Of a DNA stretch of 64,000 nt, positions 23,508 through 35,422 are shown piece after piece. The position numbers were made by a program, and so were the translations under genes. Below the pieces are notes generated by a model. The model worked only from the letters and a program-made list of their open reading frames with translations, was not told the origin of the DNA and made no database searches. The stretch lies in contig OX485807.1 in assembly GCA_950295325.1 (NCBI GenBank), positions 11,309,001-11,373,000 on the forward strand. The letters are read 5' to 3'. Each line of letters starts with the position of its first letter. Positions within the stretch are counted from its first letter, which is position 1. This stretch comes from Polytrichum commune. Taxonomy: Eukaryota > Streptophyta > Polytrichopsida > Polytrichales > Polytrichaceae.

Positions 23508-24110
23508 GAGTGTCCATGCCCACGGGATGATGGTTTAGGGTGTCATTGGAAGCGCCACCTCATAGTGGCCTCCACTATCTCCATGTAAGGTAGGCAATGG
23601 GCTCCACTCTATCTTGGGTTGGTTCAATATGGGTTTAGGGTGACTTATCAATGCCTATTTTAGACATTCTATACACCGCGTTGGGGGGGGGGGGGTTCTA
23701 GCCATTCTATTCACAAAGCCAAGGAGGTAGGCGCACAAAGCACAAAGGGGTCAGTTCCCATAATGCAAGGTGACGGTTTTGCAAGCAAACTAGGTTCGAT
23801 CATGGAGGTGTCCATGTGGCTTTGCGCATCATTACTAGTTGGGCTTTGATTAAAATTGGATCTAGTACCCAACTAAGTTGTGTTGGTTCTATGCAATGAA
23901 GGTGGGGGTCCTCATCATATACGAGGCCTATGAATTGGTTTAATGAAGCTAGTGGTTTTGACTTTGAATATTCATGAAATATCAAGGCTTAAAAATTTCT
24001 TTCTTTATGCCTATGTTTAACCCAAAGGCTATTTAAAAAAAGTCAACCACATAGCCATATGAATGGCTTAAAGTGTTGGTTTAACCACCCACTACCTTAT
24101 GTGCATATCA
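23508..24110. repeat. Dispersed repeat A, copy 1
   Basis: About 600 bp matching 57,047-57,655 in the same orientation with many substitutions. Landmarks shared: GCCACCTCATAG, GCCTCCACTA, CACTCTATCT, GGGTTGGTT, and GCTTAAAGTGTTGGTTTAA near the end. It contains a run of 13 G (23,683-23,695) absent from the partner. Origin unknown; no coding motif seen. Confidence 0.85.
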
Positions 24111-26990
24111 AAGTATGAAATGTGCATAAGTGAAAGAATATCATTTAGTTAATCTACAAGAAGCACTTCAAAAGATTGAACGATATTCACCTTGCACTAC
24201 AAACACATATTTAAGTAACTTGACTAAGTCTAAATCTAGAATTATAACATGATGACTTGTATCAAAAGATCTTACAATAGGATTATATGGTGAGATCCTT
24301 CAATAGAATATGCAGAGTTGATAATGATAATATTATAGCAGTTGTTTTGATTGCATTTTCAATATTATAATTTTATACATTTAACATAAACTTTTGATTT
24401 TTCTTCATCTTTTAATAACACAATGTTCAAGTAATCATTAAGGATTCACACATTTTCCATTCAATTTAGGTATATCATAAGCATATTGTAAGATCCTATG
24501 ATAGAATAAAAGCAACCAAGAAGTTGAGATTTAGAAAATATGTCTAGGTGAACATAAATACTATATGACATGAAAACTTGTCCATTACAACCATCCATTA
24601 TGACTTGGCCATTGGTTGTCAACCATGGTTTTTGGCTATGGTTTTTTGATGATAAATACCAACCAAAAACCCTCCGGCTGACGACCAAAATGGTTTCATT
24701 TATGTATTTTCTTGTCATGAGTCTCAATGGCTGAGTTGCAATGGATGGTTCCAATGAACACATTTTCTTCTAGTGTTGACCTCGAAAACAGCAAGGTCAA
24801 GAAGTTCATGTACTCATATTTATATAATTTATCTTATTCTTGATTTCTTCTATATACGTTGAAATCTTCAAACTATTGTCTAGGCTTATAAAGGCAAATT
24901 GTTTTGTATAGTCATGGCTCCAAATTTTTAAACATCAAGTTTTGGAGCGTCACACAACATTATTCAGATCCATAACAATGTTCTGTAGGACTGACAATAT
25001 TCCCTACATTCAGATTGAATATGGGAATGTCCAAAAATATTCCGTAAAATACTGTCATTCTCACATAACATTGTTATGGATTTGAATAATGCAATGCATT
25101 TTGCAAGTGATTGTATTTAACCAGGAGGCCTCCACATGGCCTTTACATGTGTATATTTTTTCATCACCACCTACAAATCTATAAGAAAACCTATGCCACT
25201 TTCTATGCTTTACAATAAGTGTTTCTTATCACAAAATGGTTCAATGTGTAGAGAGATCTTCCTCGAATAAACTTATGCACCTTTTGAAATTCTAGATTGT
25301 GTTTTCTTCAGCCAGGTTCCAAACTCTTGTGCATGGGACAAGCTCCCAACAAGCTTGGTTGTGAAATAAAGGTTTCAACTAGCATGATTGAAAACAAGTG
25401 AAAACTTTCTTGGGTCAAAAAACTTATCCTCCCCAGAATGTTCCCATTTGATTCACATTAGGGTTTTCGAATTTTGGAATGCGGGCATTACGCTCAAAAT
25501 ATCGTTTCATAATAGAATATGATTCGATAAATTCAATTTTCCAAAATAAAGGAAGGTCTCAACATGGTGATGTACATGACTTTCACAACTTTGCAACAAT
25601 TTGTTTTTCTTCTTGTGAAAACTGAACCAACATTGAGTTTATTATTTTCCTAGGTGGATGCTACAACCATTGTAAACACAAATTGACTGCTTAGAAGAAA
25701 AAGAGAATGACATGTTCAAATACTCAAAAGAATTTTTTGACTCATAAAAAAACCAACAAAAGGACCACAAAACTGTATTCAATGTCTCCATGATAAAGAT
25801 CATATATGTAGAGGATTAGTTTGGGCCCATGTAGTCTCGGCTCATTGCACTCATGCAAGTGACTTAATGTCATGGTTCATCTCACACCATCTGCTCTACA
25901 TGTTGTTGTCAATGACCAACTATTTTTGGATAGTTTGGACATCAACAACCTCACCACCAACGTGCCCATAGTCCTTGTCTTGCGAATATTGTCAAAATGT
26001 TATATTTAGACTAAGATATTGAATGGATTGGGTGACTTCATCACGATAAAGGCACATGGTTGGTGCCCAAGACCATACGAATTTTGGTTCATGGCAAGTT
26101 TTGTACCATGGGAGGTGCAAGTAAGAAATGCCCTTGCAAATTTGTTGTTGATTTATCTCAATTGGGTCACACTAAATTAATATGGGAATCAGTTCATCCA
26201 AGCATATAAATTATTGGTGAAAATCTATATTTTCACCCTCCCCATGGTATGTACGAATGTTGGTATGGTTTACAAGTGAGTGCATGGTATCAATAATCAA
26301 CAATTATAAGGGTATCAAGGAACTTGAGCTTGGGTATCAAAATATTGATATATGGTGGGTATGTCAAGATGAGAGAATCTTTTTATATCCAAGTTATTGT
26401 CTAGGGCAATACCATTCTACATCACATTGACAACTAAGGCAATTTTGCTTAGATACGAAGTTTTGTGCATAGCATATAAACCCAAATGCTATCAAATAAA
26501 AAATGCCGTCAAGTACCCATACCCTACTAGTATCCAAAAATGTTAAATCCTCATGATAAACACCCAAACAATAAAGCAATTGACTTAATTTTATTCATCC
26601 AAGGGCAAAACGAGAAGGTGTCTAAATCACTGTATATAAATGATTTTCATTTATGGACTTTACCTGATGGACACGAGAAAGACGACTTTCGTGTATGGAT
26701 AGAATTAAGCCCAAGGCTTTAACAATGGAATAAACGACCACATCCGTGTCTTCACAACATAGCCAAATATTTCACTCATGAATATGAGATATGGATGAAA
26801 CACTAACGTAACTCGAGTGTGTTCACCGAGGTTATCGATCAATCGATAACATTGCATCGCTACCTCCTCCACGGTAGAATGGTAGCTTGCTTGTGACATA
26901 GCAGCAAGAAGTTCCAACTTCAATACAACAAAACACACACACACACACATTGATTAGAAGCACAACTATTTGTTTGTTCGAACTCGCAAT
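24111..26990. other. Intergenic region without a recognisable gene
   Basis: AT-rich. Apart from the fold-back element at 24,958-25,091 and an AC tract at 26,932-26,949, I see no repeat or gene. The 100-codon minus frame at 24,461-24,763 has no recognisable motif. Confidence 0.55.
24958..25091. mobile_element. Small fold-back MITE
   Basis: 134-bp inverted repeat: arms start CATTATTCAGATCCATAAC and extend inward with about 50 bp of partial complementarity. CAA flanks both sides (24,955-24,957; 25,092-25,094), a possible target duplication. Non-coding. Confidence 0.65.
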
Positions 26991-27230
26991 CAATGATCGG
27001 GGAGAACTGGCAGTTAGTTACAAATGAACCGGTTGAGTTTGAGAAATAACCGGTTGAAATTCAAAACTGCAAGAAAATTATCGACAATTTTAGAAGAATC
27101 TATAGAATATACCCCAATTTAATAAAAGAAAACCGGAGGATGTCAACATGTAACCGGTTGGACTTTGAAACACTAGGATCTCAACCGATTATGCCCAAAA
27201 ATCTCCCCGATCACTGCTCGCAATACTCTA
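26991..27230 (+). repeat. Dispersed repeat B, partner of 5,095-5,340
   Basis: Matches the start of the tandem unit: CAATGAtCGGGGAGAAC, then AGAAATAACCGGTT, AGAATCTATAGAATAT, GAAACACTAGGAT in the same order and spacing. Partners are 5,095-5,340 and, without its first part, 1-182. It shows that the tandem unit is built partly from an older dispersed repeat. Confidence 0.85.
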
Positions 27231-28067
27231 CTTGTTGGATATCTTATGTGTTTTCACGTAAGTATAAGAGTCACTTGGTAACGTAGTTCCGGTGAACAAG
27301 CGAATACAATACCAGACCAACACTGGTATGTTCATTATAACTGCCACGAGAACCTACCCCAGGCTTTTATGATGCACACATGCAGTCAGTCAGCCAGTCA
27401 GTCAGTCAAAAAGGTGGTGCTCTTTGACTCGCTGGGGGCATATGTATATATATGTTTACGATACCACGAAGTTTCGATGCTAACGACCACATCGCTCGAG
27501 TACATCCTCCATGGCTGATGATGAGTGCTTTTTCAACGGCGATGCCTTCCAGTAGACATCACCAAAAGCCACAACGAACGCTGCTGCCTTCGACGTGAAA
27601 CCTGCACTCTTTTGCTTTGAGCTTTCATTTCGACCAAGTTCTGCTTGTCTGTCTGTGTGTCTGTGTGTCTGTCTGGACGTGGGCTCGGATCCGTTTCCCG
27701 TGCTTGCTTTCCACCATAACTCTCCATAGCTTTCCACATTCCCCAATTGGGAAAGCACCCCAGATGCGTGCATTCAACCGTGCCTCGCTCCTCAAGAAAG
27801 AAAGTCACCGCATGCATCGAAGCTCGATCCTCGAATTCGGCCGTCGTTTTGTCGCGAAGGAAGCTTGCCCAGGAGCTGACTTGCTTTGGATGCAACCAAC
27901 AGGTGGTGGGTGGTGTTCAAAGGGCCAGGGCTAGACACCGGGACACCCTCCTCTTTGAGCCGGGCCCTCATGCCCCGCCCACGTGACATGAGGTGAAGAC
28001 ACAAGCGATGAGATTACAACATGTGGTTATGAAGGTGACTTCTAGGGATCAAACCCGACACATGTTG
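27231..28067. other. Intergenic segment with long overlapping frames
   Basis: Seems less AT-rich than its surroundings, with overlapping frames on both strands (up to 120 codons on the minus strand at 27,533-27,895). None shows a domain or a GT-AG exon structure I can support, and the two-strand pattern is what base composition alone gives. A short inverted repeat CAACATGT/ACATGTTG spans 28,017-28,067. Confidence 0.5.
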
Positions 28068-28500
28068 TAAGGTAGAAATACCATAACCCGTGAAAATAAG
28101 GTGATTCATTCGCATTGAAGATCGGGTCTGACAATCATGAGATAGTTTTCCAAGATAGACGAGAAGGATTCATGAAGAATGAATGCAAGTTGTTTCATAT
28201 TTTTCTGCCTCATACAAAAAATGATACAATTTTTCAAAGTGGAAAGTTGTCCAAATCCCTACTCGTTCACTCGATTCTCCCTACACCGAACACGGTAATC
28301 CGCATTTCCATACATAACATCGCCTAAATCGGTTACCTCATGAGTACATTAACACTTGATTCCCATTGGCTACACTAAGTGTACACGCATTGAAGTTGCC
28401 GACGAGGCATGATCCGTTTTAGAAATGGCACTTCACCTTTCTGACGGCGGTATGGTGCATGGCTAGAGGGTGGTTAACGAGTTATGGTATTTCTACCTTA
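28068..28500 (+). mobile_element. TIR element, TAAGGTAGAAATACC family, copy 1
   Basis: A 433-bp non-autonomous element with ends TAAGGTAGAAATACCATAAC and its near-perfect reverse complement. A second copy at 58,016-58,444 is similar over its whole length. No clear target duplication at this copy. A 70-codon frame (28,115-28,327) is partly preserved in the other copy (58,059-58,271), probably just because the DNA is related. Confidence 0.85.
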
Positions 28501-31200
28501 ATCAGCAAAAGAAACACTTTGCCAACATAACAACCACCCTCAAGGTACCCGTAGCCACACACACTTTATTGAATATACAAATCTTAAACCAATGGTGGGG
28601 CTCATTTGGGTCACCTACTTACATGCTTACCATAAGGGACCACTAGCACTTGTCCCGTAGCGTTGCTTCTCAAATCCATTTCCAGTTTACATATGAGCTT
28701 GTGGTTACGATCAAGGTGAAGTGTCCCTCATTCATGCAAGCCCACGGAATTGGCGTCGTCATCATCTTTCCGCTTTTTGACATGTAGGTTTCTTATTTAG
28801 ATCATTGACCCCATAGTTAGCATCAAAGGCCCAAAAATAATCTAGAGGGACTTGTTGAGATGAATTGTTTACACATCGACGGGGGTCAAGGTTTCACAAG
28901 ACCCCCTTTACCTTGATGATAGTGTTGGGGGTCCATCTCGAAAAGGTGGATGTCTAGCGTGGAATGTTGTCATGCGAGCAGTGGGTGGTGAGTAGTGAAC
29001 GGTGAGAAGGGAAAACCATCATGGAAATGCATGCACTTGTATCTTATAATTATGGAAATATGAGAGGATTTGGGGAGTTCAATGGAGTACTCTTGGGAAA
29101 TTATTGAAACATGCTATTTTGTTTGAATTTAAGAATGGAAGGCACACTTTGGAGAATGTGAAAAAATGTGATTATAATCAAATAATGATGTAGATGGTGT
29201 AAAATCACGTATGAATTGAAGTCTGATGATTATGGTTTTTTAAGGAAAAAAAACTTCAATCCTCAATCATGCTTGGAAATAGACAAACAACTAGAGATTA
29301 GAAGTTGTTTGATTGAAAACCAAAAAATGTACAAAAATTTAATAAATGTGTAGTTAGGTTTTTTCTATTACTTAAAATAACCCGAGGAACACAACTCATG
29401 GCACAAGGTCTCATAATAGGTTGAGCTAGTGTTTATAAGGATTAATGTCATATTGAATTAAGGTTTCTAATAATAATCTATGTATTTTACTCCATAGCTA
29501 TATTATAATGCTCCATAGCATTGGAAATATGTCCCATGGATGATTATATGTAAAATAGAGTGCTAGATAATTCCTCCATCTTACTAATCTGTAGAAGAAA
29601 AAAATAAGGTCATAGACATAGGGTCCCCCTAAAAGTGTGTAGTAGGATCAATAGAATAATTATGGGTCTGACTACCAGAATGAAGAAGTGTGTAGTTTTT
29701 GTCCAAATTTGAGTCAAGCATGTTAGTATGGAGGGAAATGTTGTGGGTTTTTTTGGGGGAAGGAATGTGTTGGTGCTCCTCAATGGCCGTTGGGTTTTGC
29801 AACGATTCTGAACATGTGGGACCCTCTAACTAGTATCCAAGTGCTATTGGTTGTGTTTTGAATGGTATTTTGAACGGTTTAGGATTGGTATTACCAATTG
29901 AAACCAAATAAATGACAATTTGAATCGTATGGAATGTTTGTTGCTCACATAGTCGGTTTTGCAATGCTATAAGATTCCGTTCATTATTTAGTGCATGTAC
30001 GATTTATTAAAAAAAAGCCAAAAAATTTCCTCTCTAAACAATAAAAAATAAAACCAGGGTGTTAAAAATTACGTCAAAGTAGATTTTTATCTACAAATAG
30101 GGAGGAAAAAATTATTGAGAGGTGCATAAATATCCCCCATTAAATATTCCATTATCGCACATGGTTACAAAACGTAAGGGGGTGTGATCACCCCGAGAGG
30201 CTTGGCTATGGCCCTTCAACTATCTCCAATCTCATTTGTGCCCATCCAAGGCTTCACTAAATTCTCTCATCCCCACTAGGCTATTGACTTTCTTTCTCCG
30301 TGTGGGAGTTGACTTCCTCTCAACCTTCCATTGGTCATGTCCATTTTCCAATCTTTACTAGGCCATTACCCTTCTTGAGCTTACTAATTCTTCATCTTAA
30401 CTTTCTCAACTAACCTCCTTCGGTTTGCAAAGGCTATCGCCCTTCTAAGGGCAATTATTCCTCACTCCCTCTCACATGTTATTGTCTTATCACATGCCAG
30501 TGGCTTTCATTCATTTCTTCTCTCAAATTGGGAGGTGCATTCTCTCATTGCCTACCACTCAAACTTTACTCATTACTCGCGTTTTTTGCCATGAATTTAT
30601 CTAGGTTATTATAAGTCTTGAAGAGTTACTTCTCTCCTTCCTCTCTTTCGAGTCAATTGCTCGTCTTGGACTCTATTGATTCCTAACCTTCTACAATTTT
30701 ACCCGTTCACATTAATGCTTGAAGGCTATGACCTCATAATCAAACACTCTCATAGCCTTTCATTTTTCTTGCTCTCACTCACATACAAAACCTTCTCAGA
30801 CAATTGCACTCTTAATTACACTCTTAACCATAACATTGGTTGACATAATGTCTTATCATACTTTATTATGCCAATTTATCACTCAAACTTACTTTTCCTT
30901 GGCCTATCACCGACACTTACCCTTAGCTATGATTATTCCAATCGTTGATTAATTGGTTCTTAATCCTCAAAGTCCTTTGGTCGAGACTCAAGGTGATAGC
31001 CATTATTCCCCCACATACAACCACTCTCCTACACTTCAAAATACACACAATCATCAGCCAATATGCCAATTTAAACACATCAAGATGATTGCCCATAAAA
31101 ATCATTCATTCACTCTCAATCATAGTTGTCGATAAGTTTTAGAGTCCGAATCACACGGCTATGTCTGCCTAATTATCATGTCCTCAAGCATCTCACTTGG

Positions 31201-31244
<44 letters not shown>

Positions 31245-31617
31245 CTTGCCATACATAAATTACTGAGCTCAGTAAATATAATCTTTAAAGGGTAAGTACC
31301 TTAGGGTTAGAAGAGCTCTACCTAACTATTGTCCGCCATAGATTCTGCTCATTGCATCTACGGACAAGGTTGAAAACCTAATCTTATAATAAGAGCAAGG
31401 GCTTGAGAAAGTACCCTTTCACTCAAAGGTTAAACTACACTAGGCGTTTATCTTTGGTAAACTCTGTGATTAGGGTAGAGGAAGTTAACTAGTGGGTGAT
31501 TTAGGCTAAGTGCTTCAATCCAACCCCACAAGAAACTTCAATGGCAAAGGAACATGTAAAATACTCTTTTTTGGAGTATGTGGTAATGCAAAATCAATAG
31601 GTGTATTGTTGTATGAT
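28501..31617. other. Intergenic region, pyrimidine-rich in part
   Basis: No gene recognised. About 30,190-31,250 is unusually C/T-rich on the plus strand, with a recurrent phrase like GGCTATNGCCCTTC (30,204; 30,278; 30,360; 30,431; 30,723), ending in a (CT)20 tract at 31,203-31,242. Confidence 0.55.
31203..31242. repeat. (CT)20 microsatellite
   Basis: Twenty uninterrupted CT units. A shorter CT tract of about 14 units is at 32,757-32,784. Confidence 0.95.
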
Positions 31618-31730
31618 TGTGTGACATAGATAACAATTGGGTTCTGTTGTTATCCACCTCGTGTACGTGACTAATCCTCATTTCTTGTTGGTTGGTTGCA
31701 TGGGCACAGGTGAGGCAGACCCTTCACAAT
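31618..31730 (-). repeat. Dispersed repeat, inverted copy of 4,282-4,393
   Basis: Reverse-complement match, with landmarks CCTCGTGTACGTGACTAATC and GTTGGTTGGTTGCATGGGC. A Stowaway-like element begins about 100 bp downstream. Confidence 0.8.
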
Positions 31731-31835
31731 TTTGAACGACATCCTTAGGTTTTGCTTATCTTTTTGGGTTCATACACTTAGTGCTCATATAATGTATGTA
31801 TTCCGTGATGAAGAAAGTGAATACTTACACATATA

Positions 31836-32402
31836 CTCCCTCCGTTTCATATCAAAAATTACGTTTGGACATAATTTGCGTTACGAAACAAAAGATACGT
31901 TTGGTGAAATTTCTTTCAAACTTCGTCAAACGAATTGGAATGTTGCTATAAACAATGTAAATGTTGTTGTTGATGAACTACCAAGTCAATCAACTAACAA
32001 TTTACACTTATTTAATAATTGATATTTGAACTCAACCTAAACCCAAACATCAACACAGTTTTATGTGTATCATTCGTCAATGGTGATGAGCAGGCGTGTT
32101 GCCTTCAACAAATTCACGAGCATTCCTAACGATTTCTCTCAAACAATGCAAAGTGTGAGGACCACGAGTCTCAACCTCACTACTCATTAGCAAATGAGCT
32201 TCGGTGCCATCCGCCCAAAATGACGGGCTTCCAATGAAATTGGCGTTAAAAAAAATTTGATTTTTTTTTGGACACCCCTAGCTCACCGGAAAGTGCTTAG
32301 TGAGAGCTATATAACGCACACAATTTCGTGCTAAAAATGCTAAAAATGACCTTAATCCCACATATTTAGTGAAACGTAACTTTTGATATGAAACGGAGGG
32401 AG
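31836..32402. mobile_element. Stowaway-like (Tc1/mariner) element
   Basis: Ends CTCCCTCCGTTTCATATC and its reverse complement GATATGAAACGGAGGGAG, flanked by TA on each side. This is the canonical plant Stowaway terminus. At 567 bp it is longer than most Stowaway MITEs but has no transposase frame, so it is non-autonomous. Confidence 0.9.
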
Positions 32403-34791
32403 TATTGATTATTGGGTTATATTTTGAAGTGCATATGGTGACAAAGGTCCTTTCAAGTTTTTGACTATAAGTTGTTTAGTACATACAAGGTTATTTCAAA
32501 CAATGCAAGGTGTGTAGAGTTAGTTGAGTATGAGTTGCATACAATAGATGGTGTCAACCCATGGTTACACCATATGATAGAGTTACTAAGACATGCATTG
32601 TACTGAAATGAAGAGGGATCCCACCCACCCACCCACCCGGGTTTTTGTTAATAATACAAAGATATGTATATGAATGGAATGGCCTCTATATGGAGGATGT
32701 TTTCTGAATATGACTATGCTTGAATATAAGCTTAGTTCTTACCAAGAAATGCCCAGCTCTCTCTCTCTCTCTCTCTCTCTCTCTACATTGCTTCTACATT
32801 GAGACTGCCAAATTTTTGCATATGCAAATTACATGTTTCTTCCTTGGCCAACCTTTTTTCATTGAGTTAAGAGGAAGGAGAAGGTGGTTACAAGCCATAA
32901 CCAACTTATCATGGCAATAGCCTTCTAATCCTACTATGGATGACATTCTAACTACCAAACACTAGATGAAAGCCAATACAAGTTGTAAAATTGCCCATTT
33001 CTGTCGGGATATGGCCAAAAAAGTGGCTTACAAAATGCAAAGGAGTAAATGTCCACATGTGGATGCAAAAACATGAAGAATCATAGCTTCGGGTTTTATC
33101 AATGCTTCAACAAAAACTTGCAATAACAATGCATCTTTCTCCATCATTTAGTGGCTAAGTATCCTTATTTATTAGGTTAAAAATATTTCAATATCCTCAA
33201 TATCCAAACCTAAACCAACAATGGATTTTCGGAAATTGAATCGCACCAAAAGACATCTTCTTGTCCACAAACATTACAATGTGGAATCCCCTAGTCTGCA
33301 TGACCAAAGACAAATTGATACTATCAATCAATCATATGAATAATTTTAAAGGTAGAATGCAAAAATCATTCGATTAAGCATTGATTGTTTGAGAATTGTC
33401 AACCCTTGAACACAAGGACAAGTCATTGAAGTCCCACTAATCCTTCTTAATTGCAAATTCATAAATCTTTGCATAAATCATTACATCTCCTTTTACATAT
33501 TTAATCTTTGGGGTCTTTAAGAGCATGCACTTCTTATCGTCAAGATAAGAATGTGCAAATTCAAATTAAGCTTCAATGTGGCTCATGTTGTACTTCTTCC
33601 AAGCTAGAATGTGTTTCCAAAGGTACATAAACATTGGGAACTGGTAGGCCTTCTGGATTATCAACAATAATAAGGTCAAACTTAGAACGACTACGAGACA
33701 CTTGTAATCACAACAAAAAATTGGTATTATAATCCAAAAATTAATAACTTTAGCTTCATCGAAAGAAATCAAACTTGAGGTTCATAATGTTACTATCTTT
33801 AGGACATCCAATCTCTCAATGAAGGTAGGGTTTGTATCCACTCCATTCTTCATGATTGTATATATTGATGTCGTCTTACAACAAATGCATGTGGCAAGAC
33901 GAGAGTGGATACATACCCAACTTTATTACCAACCACCTTTTGTTGTAAAACCTATTGCGAATGAGCAAGAGATTGGACACTAAAAATGAGAAGAGATGGG
34001 ATAGGCATAGGAATTGGAACAAAAGCTATTTGTGTAGAAGCAATTTGTATCTCCGACACAACTTGCAATGGTGTTGAAAGCACATGAACTTCATGCATTG
34101 GAGGAATGACCATACCTTTTGCTACACATTATCGTTTACCTCAACATGAGTTGGTGTGGGTTGCGCCTGTGTGTCATCATCCATTATATCTAAATCATCT
34201 TTTATTTGTGAGAAACCAACCTACAACCACCCCATATTTCTCTTATGTTGGGTGAAAGGTAAGTGGATAACCCATGGACTAGGGAGATTTTTCCAAAGTG
34301 TCAGTGTCCCATGACCTCAACCAAGAGTTCGTGAACATGTAGGGTTCACCTTCATGTGTCCATGTCGATAAGAAAGTTGGAAAGATTGTCATTGCCACCA
34401 CTTCTGAAGGCACAAGTTCTCTCATGATGCATCTAAACACAACAATATACACTCACATAATACAAGGAATTTGAAAATGAACCATAGAAGAAGCGTGAGA
34501 AGAAGATCATGGAAATGCTCAATCAACTTATAAATAGATAAAAAGCTAAAATTACTCACTTGACGGCAATTTTTCATTGTGGATTTCTGACAAGGACGAA
34601 AGAGATAGAAAATCCCAAGGCGCCCCCAAAGAGGGGTTGAAAAACTTTGTCCATGTTGCACGTGACAAGATATTATCACGCCAATCCATATTGCCCAATT
34701 GACCTTTTATAACCTTTGCACTTTGTTTCTCTATCTCAAAGTCGAAACTTGAAGAAAAGGGGGGGGGGGGGAAGTTGGAAGAGAACCATAG
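32403..34791. other. Intergenic region without a recognisable gene
   Basis: AT-rich, with a (CT)14 tract (32,757-32,784), a short ACCC array (about 32,620-32,638) and a 13-G run (34,759-34,771). Minus-strand frames at 34,422-34,824 overlap the first hairpin and are not supported as genes. Confidence 0.5.
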
Positions 34792-35422
34792 ATTGTATCC
34801 TCGGTGATGAGGTGACAATTTCACATTTCATTCGAACTTCATTTCCTCTTGTTTTGGTTCTTTTGATGGCCCTTTGGGCGCAATCCACACAACCTTACAA
34901 CCACCCTAACGTCATACTTAGGCACATTCAACAAATGGTGGAGGGGCTAGGACTTGATCACTTGGCCACCTCAACATGGCATTAAGTCCCCAAGGGCAAG
35001 TTTGGGGGGGGGGGGTTGACTTCTTCTTCCTTTAAGCCCATTTAGCAATCAAGACCCACATTAGCTTTGGCAAAAACTTTTAAAACACGACCCACACAAT
35101 GACATAGAAACTTGGCAAAAAGAAAATAAAAGAAAATAAAAGAAACCAAAAATTATATCCTTGGCCCTGAGGTGATAGTTTTAGGTTTTCTTAAGAAAAA
35201 CTATCTTCTGAAGTCAAAACTTGAAAATCAAATAATTAAAAATTAATTAAAAGAATCAGAAGAATAAATTGTATCCTCGGCATTGAGGTGACAATTTCGG
35301 GTTTTTTTCCAAAAAAATCTCTCTTGGAGTCCAAACTTGAAAAAGAATGATTTTTTTATTTTTTTTATTTTTGTGAATTTAAGAAACCATAAATTGTATC
35401 CTTAGTGCCAAGGTGACAATTT
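34792..35422. repeat. Series of four related hairpins
   Basis: Four copies of a 28-32-bp inverted repeat at 34,792-34,819, 35,152-35,179, 35,266-35,297 and 35,391-35,422. The scheme is AAATTGT-AT-CCTC-loop-GAGG-TG-ACAATTT. Copy 4 has CCTT paired with AAGG where copies 1 and 3 have CCTC with GAGG, so the pairing is kept although the bases changed. Copy 2 keeps the fold partly through G-T pairs. Each copy is preceded by an A-rich stretch like AGAAACCATA. A 12-G run lies between copies 1 and 2 (35,004-35,015). Function unknown. Confidence 0.7.

Noticed and set aside
27480-27986. Overlapping frames on both strands near 27.5-28.0 kb
   Set aside because: Open on both strands at once, no splice signals or domains; base composition explains them.
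28020-28060. tRNA-like T-arm word (GGGTTTGATCCC on the minus strand)
   Set aside because: No cloverleaf could be built around it: no matching acceptor stem or D-arm.
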